DNA of 64,000 bases from Doris montereyensis. Lineage: Eukaryota; Mollusca; Gastropoda; Nudibranchia; Dorididae. The stretch spans positions 663,902-727,901 of the forward strand of contig JAXRKP010000010.1 in NCBI GenBank assembly GCA_037039925.1, in the 5' to 3' direction. The translations under genes were made by a program, and so were the position numbers. The notes beneath the pieces were generated by a model, which had not been told where the DNA came from, made no database searches, and worked only from the letters and a program-made list of their open reading frames with translations. Numbering within the stretch: position 1 is the first letter of the stretch; the number at the start of each line of letters is the position of its first letter. Positions 53,963 to 64,000 of the stretch are shown piece by piece.

Positions 53963-54090
53963 CAGAGAGAGACAGACAGACAGACAGACCATGTGCTGAA
54001 ACCAGGGGACGGTAAACTTACGGCCATGTGCGATACATTTACGGCCATGCAAAAATGAGAGAGACGATGATCGGACATCAGAAAGGAGAC
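52985..54090 (+). repeat. left arm of a large imperfect inverted repeat
   Basis: Blocks here recur reverse-complemented and in reversed order at 55050-55765. For example, GATGAATCTTCTTAACATTT with TGGTCCATG near 53075 pairs with 55650-55690. TTGAAAGCAAATTTCACAAT at 55597 is the reverse of 53155-53175. TTAAAGCTTAGAACT near 53683 pairs with AGTTCTAAGCTTTAA-like sequence near 55455. GACATCAGAAAGGAG near 54073 pairs with CTCCTTTCTGATGTC near 55047. The arms have diverged and differ in length. Confidence 0.6.
53898..53990 (+). repeat. (GA)n-(CAGA)n microsatellite
   Basis: GA units with a few AA/CA variants, grading into CAGA units, inside the left inverted-repeat arm. Confidence 0.95.
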
Positions 54091-55049
54091 TGTGATCAGG
54101 TTAGATTCTGAGATTTCTTCCGTTCATCAGGTTAGATTCGGCACAAACTTTGCATTAGCAAAACCTGCTTTGACAATCTTATCTATTTGAGTGAAACTTA
54201 AATGTAAAGCATTGTCCGGCAATCAATAGGCTTTCATGATTTATTATGTTCTAATAAATAAAGACAAGATAATTGGCAATACGGGAGGTTTAGAAGTCCA
54301 TTACAATGATAGTGACTTTACGTCTCCACTATGCACAGTCTCCAAAATATTGGACAATTTATAACAATGATTTTTCAATAGACTTACAAGATAAAAACGC
54401 ATTTCAACAGAACAAAATATTCTTTGTCCGAGAGAGAGTAAAATAATACAGGATAATAGCACAGGTTCAAGTAGAGTTCAAGCTCTTATTTGCCAGCCAC
54501 AGTTGTTACTCCTAAAATCCCGTCCCGTATTCTGCAGGAAGCAATTTATCGATCGATAAAGACAAGTTTGTGCTAGTCTAGTGGGCGCTCTATGTGACTG
54601 TAGATAGTTAGAGTTTTTGAAAACCAGAGGGGGGTGAGTGATGACGGAGTAAGCGGAGAAGTGATGATGGGAGGTGGGGGGGGGGGGGGGGCTCGATCCG
54701 GATCGGGAGAAAGGAACAATTGTCGTCAAAAACGCTTTCTTTTCGGCGAGGGTTTTGTTGCATTCTGCTGGTGCGAGTGAGGATCTCTCTCTCTCTCTCT
54801 CTCACCTCTCTCTCTCTCTCTCTATTGGCAAATATCGGTCTTTACTATCGCATCCTCACTCGTTAAAATTATAAGTCGACTGCACAAACTTGTCTTTATC
54901 CGTACCAGTTTGAGCAGAATGGTACACACGATAAACCCGTAACATTGTAATAAGGATAGTATAAAGGCGTACAATCACAGAATTTTACAAAAAAACAGGA
55001 CAAAAGGCATTGGTTTTCATTTTCATCATCCACACGATCCGGATCGCTC
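54091..55049. other. spacer between inverted-repeat arms
   Basis: Holds a 16-base G run near 54675, CT microsatellites at 54784-54823 and a GATCCGGATC-type palindrome near 54694. The 5' end of PAAT might be here, but I could not identify a convincing first exon with a donor in the right phase. Confidence 0.4.
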
Positions 55050-55765
55050 CTTTCTGATGTCATCTGATCAACGGTAAGGCACCGTAAGAGCCGAAAACAA
55101 AATATTCGACTTTAAAAACAAAAATTTCGCCCGAGGTGTGAACTACGGAAACACAAACACAGACTTCACATCTTATTGAGAACTAGGGAAAAGTCAGGAA
55201 ACTCTCCAAACCAGATGCCCAAGCGTTACGTCACTTAAGAAATAAACGCCAGGGAAACCTCGGTCGATCGTTGACGAAAATCTGAAACCTGCAGTTCACG
55301 ATAAAAAATATTTACGACTCACTGGCGTTGGACCTTATGGAATTTTCACAGTTATGCCCCTTGACTGAAAAACATGACTTTTAAAAAGCTAATTTACTTG
55401 CTCCACAGTCCTTTGCTATCTCTTAAAGTCATATATCTGGAATCCTCATGTTCTAAGCTTTAACATGGTATATAACACTTGTAAAAAATATAACATGTAT
55501 ATTTTGACAAAAGAGGGAAATTGGGGATGGACCATTTTGGTGAAACCTGCCATAAGGCAAAGAAAGATGGCATTGGATTGGACAAAACACACAAATTGAA
55601 AGCAAATTTCACAATTTATGTTTTTTTATATCTGCGATGTCAAAGCTATACATGGACCAAATGTTAAGAAGATTCATCGACTAGACTTTGATTAATTAAA
55701 GAGTTCAAGTTATTATTGGGTCCCATTTTTGTGAAACCTGCCATACCTAGATATAGATTTATGTG
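55050..55765 (-). repeat. right arm of the large imperfect inverted repeat
   Basis: Reverse-oriented counterpart of 52985-54090. The innermost pair is near 54073/55047 and the outermost near 52985/55760, so the arms enclose about 1 kb. GTGAAACCTGCCATA occurs twice inside this arm (about 55550 and 55730). Confidence 0.6.
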
Positions 55766-56994
55766 TATGGATAAGAGGTAACAAATCAAGACAAACATCC
55801 ATTGTTTGTTTGTTTTTTCCCCACATCAGCGAGGAATTTCTCACCCTTGAAAAGAACTTTCTTTCCCTGATTCAGAATAAAGATCAGTAAAACTGTATCT
55901 TATTGTGTTAACTGGTTGTTCAGCAATCCAACTGAAGTGGGCAGTACAAAAACAGTTCGCAGCCATCTTTGTTATGATCGCAGTGATTCCTTACACATTC
56001 TCAAAGGGAAAGTTTAAAAAAAATATGTTCACATTCACAACGAAAACGAAAACGAAAATCGAAATTAATTTTATGATTCTCAGGTCTAACAAAGTACAGT
56101 TTGGTTTCGTTTAGTTGTGTAAGACCATAATATTGTGGTACCCAAAAAATAAAATAGAATCAAATTCCACTTAGATCTAAAGGTTAAACTTAAAACAACG
56201 CTTAGAAAGTTTGTTTTCCTTTGTTGGTCAGTTTCCTCGTGGTGATCGGTCCATTCGAAAAGATCACTCTGATGTCCGTAGACATCTCTGGCACTGATTT
56301 AGTCCGTCAATGTTATTGTGCGACATATTTCAAGTGGAACAGGGCCTCATCAACTGAACAACGAACTGCAGTACACTGACTATTTGTACCACTAGTCAAC
56401 ATAGTAGATATATGCTCCTCTCCCTCTCTGTCTTTCATTTTCTCTCTCTCTTTCACTTTTTTCTCTCTCTCTTTCATTTTTCTCTCTCCTTTCTATCCGT
56501 CTGACTCCATATCTTCCATGTTCTCTTTTCCCTCGTTCTCTTTATATGTCTCTTTTTTTTTCCTTTTCTTTTGCTCTCTCCCGTTATCTCCCTCCCTCCT
56601 TCTGCTCCCCACCCTCTATCTCCGTCTCTCTTATGACTAGTTGTATTTTGGTTTCCTCTTTCTTTTTATCTGTTATTTAGTTTTTATTAATGTTTATTGT
56701 TAATATGAGGCTTGCTCTGTTGAAGGAAATTGCGGAATGGGTCGTTGCACCATTGACCACATATCGACAGAATATTGATTTAGTTCTGTTCAGTAGTGTT
56801 TAGTAGTTATTGTTTCGATGTCTCCTTGTTGATGATGAAGGATGGACCACCCGGAAACTTCGGTGTTCTATCCTGTTTTCTACCTATGAAGTCTCTCATT
56901 TCAATTTTATATTCCTTTTTCTTAATCAAATACAGGCCTATTTGGTAAAAACAACATAGGCGTATGTGAATGTGTGTGAGCATGTGGCTGTGTG

Positions 56995-57000
<6 letters not shown>
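55766..57000. other. intergenic DNA between PAAT and the esterase
   Basis: A CT-rich low-complexity zone lies at 56410-56640, with AT-rich DNA elsewhere. No recognisable gene or repeat family. Confidence 0.4.
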
Positions 57001-57245
<245 letters not shown>

Positions 57246-57289
57246 AGAAGCAATAAGAGCAAATTCAAATGACGTCAGGCTAAACTACC

Positions 57290-57400
57290 GATGGTGCTGT
57301 CTGTAGCCTAGTTGTGTTACTGGAGTACCTAATATTTTCATGTCCCCACTCGACCCAAGTACAAATGAGTCCAAAATAATAGCGTATGTTGTTTACTACG
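57290..57400 (+). mobile_element. SINE body remnant
   Basis: CCCCACTCGACCCAAGTACA followed by AATGAGTCC matches the CCA(C/T)TCGACCCAGGTGCAAATGGGTAC-type body block of the SINE copies. The tRNA-like head is not visible. Weak evidence. Confidence 0.4.
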
Positions 57401-57888
57401 CAGGTTCTTTCGTTTCAGTGTTAACATCAAACAAATGGATATAATCATTATAGCAGAATAGCAACTATTCACTTTTTGCAAAGACCGATGCCTTTGAATG
57501 CAAAACAGGCCATGAGCAATTCAAACTGGTTAAATTGATTGGTAAAGCAAGTAAATTATTTACAGTTATGCAAAAACAGAGAAATCGTCGTCGAAATCAA
57601 AGTTTGCATCTCCTTGTGGCCATCTTTGAGTTGCTTGCTATCATCATCACCATTGACAACGTTCCGCTGTCGCCTTGTTTTAGTCTTGTCACGTGATTCT
57701 TCATACCCTACAATCAAAGTAAAGGCCTTGATATGGCATTATAATCTGACATCTACTCATTCACTCATATCTTCTTCACTACTGAGACATTTGATTTGTT
57801 TCCAAGGTTCATGTGAGTGTTCCTATTTAAACACGAATGTTAGTAGCCACTGGGTATCTTTTCATAAGAACTTTATATCTGAAAAAAA

Positions 57889-61855
<3,967 letters not shown>

Positions 61856-62038
61856 ATGCGAGGCAGAGCGTGTGTTGAAAAAGTAAGAAGCGCATCAAAC
61901 TATTCTGCTTGCTGTGGGTTTAAAACAAATGGAACCACAAAAACAAATCACAACACCAATTAACAAAGCCTTGACTTATTACTTAGATGTGCAAGGAATG
62001 CGTGTAAGCCTACGATTCAAATTTTCTCATACTGATGA

Positions 62039-62067
62039 TTGTGTGTGTGTGTGTGTGTGTGTGTGTA
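62039..62067 (+). repeat. (GT)n microsatellite
   Basis: About 14 GT units in the presumed esterase 3' UTR. Confidence 0.95.
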
Positions 62068-62275
62068 GGAGATGAGGGATGGGGGTGGTGTGTTGGGAGG
62101 GTGGAGTGGGGGTCATGTTTAGCTTCATAATTATTTTTTATTTGATTTGCGTTTTCTTTACTTGTCTTACGTAATCATTATCAATGATTCTGAAATTAAT
62201 TTTCTGAATGCTTCATACTTCTGAACAATGCCGAAATCTATGCTCTCATTCAGCAAATATTGATTTTTTGTTCGA

Positions 62276-62281
62276 AATAAA
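62276..62281 (+). promoter_or_regulatory. poly(A) signal of the esterase
   Basis: AATAAA about 420 bp after the esterase stop; a second AATAAA lies near 62560. Placement inferred. Confidence 0.5.
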
Positions 62282-62685
62282 GCTAAAAGTTATTTTAAAA
62301 GATGTTATACCCATCTACTTCCTGAAACAATATTGTTGGACTACGATTCTTGCTTTTGTGTCCATAATGAGTATGAGTTAGTGTGATACGCAGAGTTGTG
62401 AGGGTTGTTACATCATGCTCTGTAGGCATATTTTCCTTAAAGACACCAGGAGCTCAATTGGTGAAGCATTTAGTTGGAGTTCGATTCCCCCTCTAGGCAT
62501 ATTTTTCACGGCCTCCTGTTTTGATTGCTGTTGTTGCTTGTAATGCTTATTATTGCTAATAAATTTCCGAATAATACGAAAACTGGACGTTGATTAAAGT
62601 GTGGAACGATTGCCTCTTTTGTTGTTGCGAATAATTGAAAGCAACACTGATACAGAAACATGTGAAAACACCTATACAACTATAC

Positions 62686-62804
62686 ACATACATACATACA
62701 TACATATATACATACATACATACATACATACATACATACATACATACATACATACATACATACATACATACATACATACATACATACATACATACATACA
62801 TACA

Positions 62805-62836
<32 letters not shown>

Positions 62837-62931
62837 CATACATACAGACATACATATATACATACATACATACATACATACATACATACATACATACATA
62901 CATACATACATACATACATACATACATACAT
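62686..62931 (+). repeat. (CATA)n microsatellite
   Basis: About 245 bp of CATA units with a few TATA and CAGA interruptions. It abuts the LINE fragment starting at about 62940. All long frames in it are repeat products. Confidence 0.97.
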
Positions 62932-62939
62932 GTATTGAC

Positions 62940-64000
62940 CCGTATCTAATTTAGCGTTACTATCCAAAATATTTGAGAAAATGGTTGTATCCAGAGCATA
63001 TGGTTATTTAAAAGAAAACAACTTTTATTGTAAAATTCGATCTGCATACCGACCTTGCCACAATACTGAGGGTGCCGTGTTAAGAGTGTATAATGGTATT
63101 GTAAATACTGTTGATTAGAAAAAATGATGTAATATTAATATTATTTGATTTGAAAGCAGCGTTCGACACAATCGACCAAGACATTCTGATTCAAAGACTA
63201 GCAAGTTTATTTAAATTCACTGGGCCTGTTCTGGGTTGGTCTAGGTCTTATCTCAGCAATATAACTCAAGTCGTTAGAATAAATACTAAAAAAATCAATC
63301 CGCTGCTATACCTTTAAAATTTGGCGTTCCGCAAGGGTCAGTCTTAGGATCATTAATGCATATGTTATACACCAAACCTCTTGGAGATTTGATTTCATCC
63401 TTTGATATTCAGTTTAATATGTACGCATATGACACGCAATTATTTATTCCAATTAATAAAACCGACGAGCATATTGTTATAAAACAGATTATATCTCGCG
63501 TCGATGCAGTCAGAGATGGGATGTTAAGGAAAACAAAACTGAGACTTAATGAAGACACAACTGAGAATATAAGGTTTAAGAATAAAAGAAAAAAAAATTG
63601 TCATCAAATTTCAAACCATCACTGTGGATTTCAGATGATAGGGGACTACTGTTCGTAACTTAGGTGTATATTTTGATAACAATCATACTATGCAACCTCA
63701 GATCACCAAGGTTCTAAACAGTTGCAATTACCATCTGAGGACAATTTCGAAAATGAGATCAATTTTACATAATGAAAGAACTAAAATACTAGTTTCTTCG
63801 TTCATGCCAAGTAGAATCGATTACTGCAACGCATTTCTTGGAGGCTGTCCCAAACACGCAATGGACATACTTCAGAAAATACAAAACGAAGCAGCTCGGT
63901 TGGTCATATTAACCAAAGCCATTGATTACATAACGCCAGTGAAACTGGCTCCCAGTAAGTACACTAATAATTTTTAAAATAGTATGTTATGCTTTTGAAT
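62940..64000 (+). mobile_element. decayed CR1/L2-like LINE reverse transcriptase
   Basis: Ordered palm and thumb motifs on the plus strand: SKIFEKMVVSRAYGYLKENN, LFDLKAAFDTIDQDILIQRL, FGVPQGSVLGSLMHMLYTKP, MYAYDTQLFIPINKTDEHIV, VRNLGVYFDN, YHLRTISKMRSI and SFMPSRIDYCNAFLGGCPKH. Blocks are separated by frameshifts and stops. The catalytic motif reads YAYD rather than YADD. The left part is truncated at the (CATA)n tract, and the copy runs off the window end. Confidence 0.85.

Noticed and set aside
55050..55077. A minus-strand ATG frame (MTSERSDPDRVDDENENQC) as PAAT exon 1
   Set aside because: No good splice donor in the right phase, and the sequence lies in an inverted-repeat arm.
62556..62967. 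Repeated MYVC and THIH frames
   Set aside because: Translations of the (CATA)n tract.

Overview
This 64 kb window is AT-rich, intron-rich animal DNA. Five conserved animal protein-coding genes are interrupted by long introns full of transposable-element debris. The mix of RTE-like, CR1/L2-like and Rex-like non-LTR retrotransposons, a tRNA-derived SINE, short pogo/Tigger-like DNA elements and long (GA)n, (TAG)n and (CATA)n microsatellites suggests a lophotrochozoan, most likely a mollusc. That placement is an inference; no single marker proves it. I see no bacterial operon, tRNA or rRNA gene, CRISPR array or phage.

Layout. 1-9200: the last four exons of STX18 (syntaxin 18, an ER Qa-SNARE), plus strand; position 1 looks like a splice donor, and the intron before the first visible exon holds a decayed transposon-derived ORF, an RTE tail and a 5'-inverted ('twin-primed') RTE copy. 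11277-17000: complete three-exon FAM136A, minus strand. 19199-40817: eleven exons of DYNC2I2 (WDR34, dynein-2 intermediate chain), plus strand, including a U12-type AT-AC intron; its introns carry an RTE retrotransposon that is itself split by a 2.1-kb DNA transposon, plus SINEs and pogo-like elements. 40818-47085: repeats only. 47086-52559: PAAT (C10orf88 orthologue), minus strand, 5' end not found, with a large inverted repeat just upstream. 57889-61855: a complete two-exon type-B carboxylesterase, plus strand. 62690-64000: (CATA)n and a decayed CR1/L2-like reverse transcriptase running off the end.

FAM136A and DYNC2I2 are divergent and share about 2.2 kb of upstream DNA. STX18/FAM136A and DYNC2I2/PAAT are convergent, and PAAT/esterase are divergent. 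Nothing suggests that the five genes work in one pathway: they serve ER membrane fusion, the mitochondrial intermembrane space, ciliary retrograde transport, mitochondrial ABC-transporter biology and ester hydrolysis.

Three conserved genes (STX18, DYNC2I2, PAAT) each have places where the protein continues only after a small reading-frame change, several of them in or beside homopolymers or short tandem repeats. Residual assembly indels are the simplest explanation. The strongest biological observations are the U12 AT-AC intron, the nested DNA transposon with intact 4-bp target duplication, the twin-priming structure, and a set of TA-flanked pogo-like elements. I found no clearly new biological system.
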